Shown piece by piece: positions 1-6,105 of a stretch of DNA of 17,530 bases. A program made the translations under genes and the position numbers. This DNA comes from Chloroflexota bacterium. GTDB lineage: Bacteria; Chloroflexota; Ktedonobacteria; Ktedonobacterales; Ktedonobacteraceae. The notes beneath the pieces were generated by a model that was not told the DNA's origin, made no database searches, and worked only from the letters and a program-made list of their open reading frames with translations. Location of the stretch: the NCBI GenBank assembly GCA_005879655.1, contig VBJK01000168.1:1-17530 (forward strand), given 5' to 3'. Every line of letters begins with the position of its first letter. Position 1 is the first letter of the stretch.

Positions 1-185
1 TAGACACGATCCGTGCGCATCGTTGGTCTGATGCGCTCTATATCCATCGTCTCCAGATAGCAGGCTCCGCTCAGCAGCTGCGGTAAAATTTGCGGGGCCT
101 GTTGCTGGACCCATTCTTTCAGTGTTGAATCATAGCGTTGCCCCTTTTTGCGCATTTTCGGTTTGGGGTTCTTCGTTGTTGGCAT
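1..185 (-). CDS. Rpn-like recombination-promoting nuclease / putative transposase, N-terminal fragment
   Basis: Only the first 61 codons are inside the window; the gene runs off the left edge. The ATG at 185-183 follows a GAGAGGGTGA Shine-Dalgarno sequence. The protein opens with a basic stretch (MPTTKNPKPKMRKKGQRYD), then STLKEWVQQQAPQILPQLL, and continues to IRPTMRTDRV. This opening resembles the multicopy Rpn/PD-(D/E)XK 'putative transposase' proteins of Ktedonobacteria as I remember them: a YD-x-T-x-K-x-W block followed by a leucine-rich stretch and R-x-x-MR-x-D. Family members are DNA endonucleases proposed to promote recombination. The catalytic residues would lie outside the window, so activity cannot be judged. 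It has its own promoter just upstream and is not co-transcribed with the gene on its other side. The family call comes from memory of a short N-terminus and is moderate. Confidence 0.55.
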   Translation of the reverse strand, partial: MPTTKNPKPKMRKKGQRYDSTLKEWVQQQAPQILPQLLSGACYLETMDIERIRPTMRTDRV

Positions 186-216
186 AGTCACCCTCTCGAC
201 AGATTGGATTTACCGG

Positions 217-245
217 ACTATACCATAAAGGACTGTTTAAGTCAA
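217..245 (-). promoter_or_regulatory. Sigma-70-type promoter of the Rpn-like gene
   Basis: On the minus strand TTGACT (245-240) and TATAGT (222-217) are separated by exactly 17 bases. Transcription would start near 210, giving a leader of about 25 bases before the ATG at 185. Both boxes match the consensus at five of six positions. Confidence 0.6.
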
Positions 246-392
246 ATGCATGTCAATATTTTTATGCCATCTTTACCAGAGATAAAATGGGTAGTCATTC
301 ATCTTGCCTGCCAGACCCACACTTCATAAATATATGCAAAAGCTGTGCCTACAAAAAAATGACGTGCGCTCTACAGCTAGAAAACTCCAGAT

Positions 393-1133
393 TTACGAAA
401 CCGCCGAGTGTACACTACGCCCAGCCCGGCGACCAGTCAATACCACACCGGAGAAGAAGACAAGCCAGCCCACCGCCATAATCAGCCAGAACACATTTTG
501 AATACCAAGAAAACGCGCCATACTCCCCGCAATACCATTCAGCAGTGTACCAGCGAGGATGAGTATATTCGCTAAGAGGAGATGGCGCGTTTGCAACCCG
601 GCAACGCTGGCCTGACGCTTCCAGAGCTTCCAGCCCGAATAGGCCGCAACACCAGCCACGGCCAACAGTCCCAACGTATTCAGCGTAATCGTTGCAGCCA
701 ACCAGGGGCCAGGTTGTAATATGCCTGTGCCGGGACTGCCCGCAATATTGCTTAAGCGTGCTACATCTATTTTTGCCATGATCACAAGAATGATCGCGCC
801 AATACTCAAAAGATACAGTACGGTGAGACAGATGCGCGTGATTACACTTTTACTGATGAGGGCGATACTCCCCAGGCCAAGCCATGCAGGCATCAACGTT
901 GCGCCCAGGATGTAATACATACGGAACAGCATGATCCCGGCTCGGCTCGCAGGATGTAGAAAGAGCATAGCAACATATGCTACGCTCGCCATAAAAGCCA
1001 TGGTGAGCGCAATCGACCAATAGAGCTGATAGATGCGATGACGGCGTAAGTACTGAGCGAGAATCATGGCGGCGAAGAGTCCCGTCACCACAACGTTAAT
1101 GGCAGCTGGAATAAGTGAAACAGGATTAGTCAT
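393..1133 (-). CDS. Seven-helix integral membrane protein of unknown function, in sigma/anti-sigma unit
   Basis: This is a 246-residue, strongly hydrophobic protein with about seven predicted membrane helices, near residues 8-28, 37-57, 72-92, 98-120, 145-165, 185-205 and 213-233, and a short basic tail (TGRRAGRS). I do not recognise a named family and see no catalytic motif. Its ATG overlaps the stop codon of the anti-sigma gene by four bases (ATGA at 1133-1130), so the two are almost certainly translationally coupled. That coupling suggests a role in the same envelope-sensing pathway, for example as an extra sensor or partner of the anti-sigma factor, but this rests on position alone. No convincing terminator was found in the 207 bases downstream. 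Confidence 0.8.
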   Translation of the reverse strand: MTNPVSLIPAAINVVVTGLFAAMILAQYLRRHRIYQLYWSIALTMAFMASVAYVAMLFLHPASRAGIMLFRMYYILGATLMPAWLGLGSIALISKSVITRICLTVLYLLSIGAIILVIMAKIDVARLSNIAGSPGTGILQPGPWLAATITLNTLGLLAVAGVAAYSGWKLWKRQASVAGLQTRHLLLANILILAGTLLNGIAGSMARFLGIQNVFWLIMAVGWLVFFSGVVLTGRRAGRSVHSAVS

Positions 1134-1930
1134 AACTGCATTTCTTGCCTATAACGACGCTTTCTAAAGACAATAATACCAATGAGTCCTAGTAAGAGCA
1201 AGAGGAAGCCTACGCTGACACGTCCGGCTACTGTACTGAGATCCAAAAAGGACTCTACTACTGGTGGCGAAGATGTTGCAGGTTGTGCGCTACTTGTTGC
1301 CGTCGCCTGTAGGTTGGCGACCTGAGTAGCTTGTGCAACCCGCTGCTCGACAATGGGCGTTGGTGTGCCTGGTACGGGAGGTGTGCTGGCATCATTAGTA
1401 TGCGGTAGCGCTGAACTGGACTGCGACGCTTGCATGCCTGGCGCTGAAGTAGTAACCGCGAAGTTACTAACGGCAAACATTCCCGATAGCAGCAGGAAGA
1501 GGCCAGCGACGGCGGCCAATGCGCTCATCGTGCGCAGTGCAGTTCGTAGAGGGTTAGCTCTACGTGAGCGGCGCGACGCATGGGCGGCAATGGTTGCTGG
1601 TTCGGCTCTATAGGCAGTGATTGATACAGGTTCCCTTTCCGCAGTGGTCAACGCACTCTGACTCTGCGTAGCGGCTCCCTTGGGAGTCTCTACCACTTCG
1701 GCTGTAGCAGTTTCGTGCAAAGGAATTGGCAGCTCAAATGAGCGAGGGAGCACAGGCTGAGGCAGAGCACGCAATAATGCGACTGTGTGCCGTAATGCTG
1801 CTAGTCTCTGTTGGCACTGCTCACAGGTAGACAAGTGGGCATCTAACTGAGCCTGCTCCGCTGCTGCGAGCTGGCCATCGAGCGCTACTGAAAGCTGTTC
1901 AGTTATGAGATGCCGATCATCGTGTGCCAC
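1130..1930 (-). CDS. Membrane-anchored anti-sigma factor with ZAS zinc finger
   Basis: This protein probably binds and inactivates the ECF sigma factor encoded just upstream. The N-terminus has a zf-HC2/ZAS signature: LITEQLSVALDGQL, then H-x3-C-x2-C at about H32, C36 and C39. A Pro/Thr/Ala-rich linker follows, then a hydrophobic segment at about 134-158, a Ser/Thr/Pro-rich stretch (160-225), and a second helix (236-255) ending in a basic tail (FRKRRYRQ). Two helices would place both ends in the cytoplasm and the middle part outside. I chose the GTG at 1930-1928 because GGAG lies seven bases ahead and the finger then starts at the N-terminus, as is usual. The open frame continues to an ATG at 2053 (307 aa), but that start has only a weak ribosome site and adds an unremarkable basic segment. 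Confidence 0.8.
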   Translation of the reverse strand: MAHDDRHLITEQLSVALDGQLAAAEQAQLDAHLSTCEQCQQRLAALRHTVALLRALPQPVLPRSFELPIPLHETATAEVVETPKGAATQSQSALTTAEREPVSITAYRAEPATIAAHASRRSRRANPLRTALRTMSALAAVAGLFLLLSGMFAVSNFAVTTSAPGMQASQSSSALPHTNDASTPPVPGTPTPIVEQRVAQATQVANLQATATSSAQPATSSPPVVESFLDLSTVAGRVSVGFLLLLLGLIGIIVFRKRRYRQEMQL

Positions 1931-2077
1931 GTATATGCTCCGTTCATCAAAATACGGCTTGTAGAGACCCCTGTGCTTGGAGACATGAGGAGGAAACAAG
2001 CGTTCCTTTCTTGGGACATGGGATGGGTACCCCTTGCCCATAACTATAGCCATCGCAGTAAGGACCTTAACAAGTCC

Positions 2078-2743
2078 CTACAAGCCCCTGTCATGAGAGA
2101 CATGGGGTTCCTGATGACTAGTGAGACGATAGTTACGTGGTAAAAGTTCCTGGTGTCTTGAGAGATAGAGCCGTAACTTCGCCCGACCCCGTGCGATACG
2201 CGAACGCACAGTACCCAGCGTCGTCTCTGTCGTGGTAGCAATCTCATCATAGGATAGCCCTTCCATGTCGCATAACACAACCGCAACGCGCTGGTCGAGT
2301 GGCAACAGTTGCAGGCCGCGCTGGATAAGATCTTGCAGCTCGTGAGTAAGTAGCGTCTCCTCTGGATTACCTTCCGGTCCACTTATCGCCAGGGAACTGA
2401 GTAGGCTGGAAGCAGATGGCTCATCCTCATCTCTGAGAGCATCCAGCGACTCGGCAGGATGGCGTTGCGTACGCCGCCAGTGGTCACACGCCAAGTTAGA
2501 GCCTATACGTAGCAACCAAGAACGAAATGATGCACCACCACGAAAGGTGTTGATGGCACGAAAGGCGGAAATAAAAGCATCCTGCGTAAGATCAGCGGCA
2601 AGCTCCGGGTCGCCAAGCATACGGAAGATAGTCCCAAACACCGCTTGCTGGTGACATAAAACGAGTTGATTAAATGCACTGACATCACCGCGCTGGCTAC
2701 GTGCGATGAGCAGTTCCTCATCGTCGCGTACGAGTTTATTCAT
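2078..2743 (-). CDS. ECF-family RNA polymerase sigma factor (sigma-70 family)
   Basis: This 221-residue protein has the two-domain plan of extracytoplasmic-function sigma factors. Sigma region 2 spans about residues 22-92, with DLTQDAFISAFRAINTFRG and the -10-recognition helix around FRSWLLRIGSNLACDHWRR. A variable linker rich in Asp, Glu and Ser follows. Region 4 spans about 138-192, with LPLDQRVAVVLCDMEGLSYDEIA and the helix-turn-helix TTLGTVRSRIARGRAKLR. It directs RNA polymerase to a stress or envelope regulon. The anti-sigma gene follows on the same strand and a seven-helix membrane protein is coupled behind that, so the three probably form one transmembrane signalling operon. The Shine-Dalgarno before the ATG at 2743 is poor. 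Family identity is secure; the specific ECF group and signal are unknown. Confidence 0.93.
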   Translation of the reverse strand: MNKLVRDDEELLIARSQRGDVSAFNQLVLCHQQAVFGTIFRMLGDPELAADLTQDAFISAFRAINTFRGGASFRSWLLRIGSNLACDHWRRTQRHPAESLDALRDEDEPSASSLLSSLAISGPEGNPEETLLTHELQDLIQRGLQLLPLDQRVAVVLCDMEGLSYDEIATTTETTLGTVRSRIARGRAKLRLYLSRHQELLPRNYRLTSHQEPHVSHDRGL

Positions 2744-2980
2744 GTTTTTTTAGCCAGTCTTGTTGCCATCTCTGCTCCCATTCTTCCTTGTGCGAGATGA
2801 ATGCATCTTACCATCTTTTGTCCGAGCTGTATATCTCTTCGCCAAAACCTGTGCACTACCGACACTCTCATTGCCTTGTGGAAAACGCCTTCATTGTAAA
2901 AGCATGATATTTGATCGAATCACATCAGCTTATTTAGCATAGATTGAGCGAAAATACCGTTTGCTTGTAAGCTAGCTTCG

Positions 2981-3009
2981 TTGACACTACTAAACTGCGA
3001 CACTATAAT
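2981..3009 (+). promoter_or_regulatory. Consensus sigma-70 promoter of the citrate synthase gene
   Basis: TTGACA (2981-2986) and TATAAT (3004-3009) are both perfect consensus hexamers with the optimal 17-base spacer. Transcription should start near 3016, about 135 bases before the ATG. Such a strong promoter suggests high expression unless repressed; a palindrome lies over the first transcribed bases. Confidence 0.75.
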
Positions 3010-3016
3010 ACACAGT

Positions 3017-3032
3017 ACACAAGCGCTTTTGT
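3017..3032. promoter_or_regulatory. Operator-like palindrome at the citrate synthase transcription start
   Basis: ACACAAGCGCTTTTGT pairs with itself at seven of eight positions around the core AAGCGCTT. It begins about eight bases after the -10 box, the classic position for a repressor site. The same 8-base core is found at only one other place in the window, inside a longer palindrome upstream of the kinase gene. The operator role is an inference. Confidence 0.3.
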
Positions 3033-3073
3033 TGGAACGATACCTAGTTCTGTTTCGCTGTGGAAGCGGATAT

Positions 3074-3096
3074 AGCCCGCCTCGTTAGGCTGGGCT
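3074..3096 (+). promoter_or_regulatory. Hairpin in the citrate synthase 5' leader
   Basis: AGCCCGCC (3074-3081) can pair with GGC-GGGCT (3088-3096, one bulged T) across a six-base loop. No run of T follows, so it is not a clear attenuator; it may stabilise the mRNA or be incidental. Confidence 0.3.
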
Positions 3097-3151
3097 TCAA
3101 ATTTCATTCCACTAAACACGAAGCTTACACATCCTTGCGGAGGATTTCATA

Positions 3152-4210
3152 ATGGCCACCACTACTCAAGGTCTTGAAGATATAGTAGCAACAAATTCAC
3201 GTATCTGTGATCTCGATGGCAAGTTAGGCAAATTAACCTACTTTGGAGTTGATATTCATGATCTAGCACGCTCTTCCTCATTTGAAGAAACAGCATATCT
3301 ACTCTGGCATGGTGCTTTACCTACAGGCGCGCAACTAGCAGAAGTGACGAAACAATTATGTACGAATCGTACATTGCCTGGACGTATCGTTGACCTGATG
3401 CGTCTGCTACCCATGACGACTTCTCCCATGGATGTACTGCGCACGACTGTCTCTGCCCTTTCTGCTTTTGATGCTAATCTTTATGATAAATCTACTGTTG
3501 CCAATGAACAACGCGCGATCCGTTTGACTGCCACTATCCCCACGATGATTGCCAATTGGGAACGTATTCGCTCAGGCAAAGAGATCGTTGAGCCACTTAC
3601 CGACCACACTCATGCCACAAATTTTCTCTATATGTTGACTGGCAAGATGCCCGATGAGTACTCTGCGCATGCGTTGGATGTTGCTTTGATCTTACATGCC
3701 GATCATGAGTTAAACGCTTCTACTTTTGCAGCTCGTGTGAGTGCTGGGACGCTGGCTGATATGTATGCAGCGATTACTTCTGCTATCGGCGCGCTCTCTG
3801 GTCCATTGCACGGCGGGGCTAATGAGCAGGTCATGCGTATGCTGCTACGTATCGGTGAGGTCGAGCGGGCCGAGGTCTATATGCAAGATGCACTGTCACG
3901 CAAAGAGCGCATTATGGGCTTTGGACACCGCGTCTATCGCACTGAAGATCCACGTGCGACTCATCTACGTACCATGTCTGAGGAATTAGGGAAACGCAAC
4001 AATGACACGCGCTGGTATGATATCTCACGCCAGATTGAAAGGTATATCAAGGCGCATAAACGCCTTAATGCGAATGTGGATTTTTATTCAGCCTCTGTCT
4101 ACTATATGCTTGGTATTCCCATTGATTTTGATACCCGCTTGATTCGTCCACGCGCTGAATATGTGGGCGCGAAAGTGACTGAATACGTTCCTTTAGATGA
4201 GCGTGAATAA
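3152..4210 (+). CDS. Citrate synthase-family protein with an internal deletion near the active site
   Basis: This is a 352-residue member of the citrate / 2-methylcitrate synthase family, which condenses acetyl-CoA or propionyl-CoA with oxaloacetate in the cytoplasm. The ATG follows GGAGG by eight bases. Family landmarks are present in order: HADHELNAS (182-190), the oxaloacetate histidine in GPLHGGANE (H220), GFGHRVYR (H259), DPR (R268), and the catalytic aspartate in NVDFYSASVYY (D310). After GIPID the protein jumps to FDTRLIRPRAEY. In typical members such as Bacillus CitZ, about 25 residues stand between GIP-x-D and RLIRPRA, including the SR-x-x-GW-x-AH-x-x-EQ block whose arginine binds citrate (Arg401 in the pig enzyme). 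About 22 residues are thus missing with the frame intact. The rest is well conserved. Function may be reduced, altered or lost. Confidence 0.88.
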   Translation: MATTTQGLEDIVATNSRICDLDGKLGKLTYFGVDIHDLARSSSFEETAYLLWHGALPTGAQLAEVTKQLCTNRTLPGRIVDLMRLLPMTTSPMDVLRTTVSALSAFDANLYDKSTVANEQRAIRLTATIPTMIANWERIRSGKEIVEPLTDHTHATNFLYMLTGKMPDEYSAHALDVALILHADHELNASTFAARVSAGTLADMYAAITSAIGALSGPLHGGANEQVMRMLLRIGEVERAEVYMQDALSRKERIMGFGHRVYRTEDPRATHLRTMSEELGKRNNDTRWYDISRQIERYIKAHKRLNANVDFYSASVYYMLGIPIDFDTRLIRPRAEYVGAKVTEYVPLDERE

Positions 4211-4276
4211 ATAAGAAGAGAGATGGTCTCCATCCCCCTGGGCAAGCATAAGGGAGAATACGGTTTTGGTGAGTTT

Positions 4277-4320
4277 GGAGTATCGCTACAGCCTACGTAG
4301 CGACACTCCGTTCTCAATTG
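4277..4320 (+). terminator. Hairpin terminator after citrate synthase
   Basis: GGAGT-a-TCGCTAC (4277-4289) pairs with GTAGCGA-c-ACTCC (4297-4309): twelve base pairs with one mismatch around a seven-base loop. It is followed by a moderately T-rich stretch. It lies between convergent genes and could serve both strands. Confidence 0.55.
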
Positions 4321-4439
4321 CTTGTTTTCCGATTAATGATGGATTGTGCCCATCGTTGCCGTAAGCGTCATTGCTAGCGTTGCTATTGCGCTGGCAATGG
4401 CCGCTGTGCTTGTAGCGGTCAGAGTTATAGGCCGACCGC

Positions 4440-5747
4440 TTATGCTGGTAATGGTGGATTCGTGATCGTCGCCGCAGTCACGACGCCATTGCCATCAAAG
4501 GTCAACGCTACCGGATTCTGGATTTTGAGCAGGCCCACGCAGTTCAGACCACCAGCACTCAATGACCCATTCAGGCGATTCGCCAGGAAGGTAAAGAGGC
4601 TGTTAGCCGTCGCCCCGCCATCTGGAGAGGGTAGCTTCTGAAACGCGGCCATATTCTGTTGCAAAAAGGGCAACTGGATTGTATTAAGGTTCTTGCAATA
4701 GGTTGTAGTATTAGCGTCGGTCGCAGCATTGCCTGTGAGCGAGGCCGCACGTGGCTGATCCACGCCGACACGATACAGGTTCGTTTTGACCAGGCTCTGC
4801 TGCGCATTGACAAGGGTCATCGGATCGCCGCCGGGCACCAGAGCAATTGGCGCTTGCTGATCTGCCGCCGCCATTAACTCGTCGGTGGCTAAAGTCGAAA
4901 CGTTAGTCCTTGGATTGCCCAGCGTCGTAGCCCCGGCGAGTGCAGCCTGGTTAGCAGCGTTGAGCTGAGCAATTAGCCCTTTGGCAGTAGCCAGATACTG
5001 CGTCTGGACATTGTCGCTCTGGTCCATATCAACAATGGTAAAGGAGCGCGTCGTCGGACAAGGCTGTCCATTGTTGTCCGTGCCGACCGCTGGCACCTTG
5101 AGCAAGCCCCCTGCGATGGCGCTGTTGGCCGCTTGGAAGAAATTGACGGCATTACAATAGGAGAACTGTCCAAAGACAGAGCCAGCTGTGCCATTGACGC
5201 AGTTTCCATTGCCCCCACCCTGTAGCTGCATTTGCATCTTGCCATGGCCCCGTCGCAAGCGCTGGGTCAGGTTCGTTCCGTTGAAACCGAACCAAATACC
5301 CACCACGGCCTTAGCTGCCAGCTTTGGCACCACCGGAGCAACGGCGGGCTTTGTACCCTGATCGATCACCAGCGGCTCGTAGGCAGAGATCTGGCCTGTG
5401 GCCGGGTCCAGGATGGTCGCCTGTACAAAGGCGGATTGGTTCGGGTTGGCCTCATTGCAGGGACCATCAGCCGCTTTAGTCGCCACGAGTTGGTAGGGTG
5501 TGGCCAGCCCTTGCGCAGTCAAAGGATTGGCCGGGATAATAACCGTACAATTCGGATTGGGTGCGGCTGCGGCGGCGTGTGAATCCAGGCTCGGTGCAAC
5601 TACAAAAAAGCCGACACCGATAAGTACGGCTACGAGCGTGACGGCGACGCTGATGAGCAGCAGTGGTGAGAAGCGGCGCTTGCTGCGTGCGCTCAGGGAA
5701 GATGGTCTCCCCATCTTCGAGGATGTGCGTGGTTTGGTGGTAAGCAT
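4440..5747 (-). CDS. Exported or membrane-anchored protein of unknown function
   Basis: The 435-residue product starts with a basic segment (residues 1-26, many R, K and S) and then one long hydrophobic helix (about 27-51) ending near SHAAAAAP. This fits a signal peptide or a type II membrane anchor. The rest is a polar, Asn/Gln/Ala-rich domain with seven cysteines (in PNCTV, GPCNE, GNCVNG, SYCNAV, QPCPTT, TYCKN and LNCVG), which would suit disulfide bonding outside the cell. The SFTIVDMDQSDNVQTQYL stretch and the aromatic VFGQFSYCN segment look like a conserved core. I do not recognise an enzymatic family. Proteins of this style occur in soil actinobacteria and Ktedonobacteria as I recall, with no assigned role. 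AAGGA lies immediately before the ATG and AAGGGGG further upstream, so the start is not certain. Confidence 0.75.
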   Translation of the reverse strand: MLTTKPRTSSKMGRPSSLSARSKRRFSPLLLISVAVTLVAVLIGVGFFVVAPSLDSHAAAAAPNPNCTVIIPANPLTAQGLATPYQLVATKAADGPCNEANPNQSAFVQATILDPATGQISAYEPLVIDQGTKPAVAPVVPKLAAKAVVGIWFGFNGTNLTQRLRRGHGKMQMQLQGGGNGNCVNGTAGSVFGQFSYCNAVNFFQAANSAIAGGLLKVPAVGTDNNGQPCPTTRSFTIVDMDQSDNVQTQYLATAKGLIAQLNAANQAALAGATTLGNPRTNVSTLATDELMAAADQQAPIALVPGGDPMTLVNAQQSLVKTNLYRVGVDQPRAASLTGNAATDANTTTYCKNLNTIQLPFLQQNMAAFQKLPSPDGGATANSLFTFLANRLNGSLSAGGLNCVGLLKIQNPVALTFDGNGVVTAATITNPPLPA

Positions 5748-6105
5748 TCCTTTTCTTCAAAACCCCCTTCAATTGTGGAAAGCGTGTGTAACACGCTCTT
5801 GGCTTGTCAGCACCTGTCTGTCCCTGAGATGCTGTGTCATGATGAAGCCTGCTCGTACAGCAGTACTGTTGTTATGGTGAACGAGACACGTACGATACCA
5901 ACAGCCGCATCCTGGTCTTAGCAGGTCCCTCTCTCACGAGACAAGGGAAGATACTTTGTTATGTCATAAGTGTATTGGAACCTACCTACCGATATTACCA
6001 TAGAATGCTTCTCTTGGTTATTGCGCTCGCTCGTCACCTCTGCAAAAGTACTAGCATGGGGTTATGATTTCTTAACCAGAAAAGGGAAAGTCTGGTTAAG
6101 AATAC
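5748..6105. other. Intergenic region between the exported protein and the kinase
   Basis: The 358 bases contain a strong inverted repeat next to the kinase stop codon and presumably the promoter of the exported-protein gene. I could not find a defensible -35/-10 pair on the minus strand. A small inverted repeat (CTGCT-cgtac-AGCAG) lies near 5850. No coding frame of convincing quality was seen. Confidence 0.5.
6069..6102 (-). terminator. Perfect 12-bp stem-loop just after the kinase gene
   Basis: TTCTTAACCAGA (6069-6080) and TCTGGTTAAGAA (6091-6102) form a perfect 12-bp stem around a ten-base loop, starting three bases after the kinase stop codon. No T-run follows on the minus strand, so it may be a non-canonical terminator or an mRNA 3'-end stabiliser rather than a textbook intrinsic terminator. 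Confidence 0.55.

Larger units (their letters stand above)
2744..3151. other. Divergent intergenic region between the ECF sigma operon and citrate synthase
   Basis: The 408 bases hold the consensus sigma-70 promoter of the citrate synthase gene and its leader of about 135 bases. I searched the minus strand for a promoter of the sigma operon and found no convincing -35/-10 pair. I also found no autoregulatory ECF-type site that could be defended. No open frame with coding character was seen. Confidence 0.6.

Noticed and set aside
1931..2053. 41-residue N-terminal extension of the anti-sigma factor from the ATG at 2053.
   Set aside because: It has a weak ribosome site and no family similarity, while the GTG at 1930 has GGAG at ideal spacing. 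I keep it as a possible alternative.
3034..3060. GGAAC in the citrate synthase leader as an ECF-type -35 element for the nearby sigma factor.
   Set aside because: No matching ECF -10 motif at the proper distance, and a perfect sigma-70 promoter already explains the transcript.
4330..4470. On the minus strand a second frame stays open past the stop of the exported-protein gene and reads as an Ala/Thr/Ile-rich peptide, suggesting a frameshift near the C-terminus.
   Set aside because: The normal frame ends with plausible sequence (DGNGVVTAATITNPPLPA) and the extension is low-complexity, which GC-rich repetitive DNA gives by chance.
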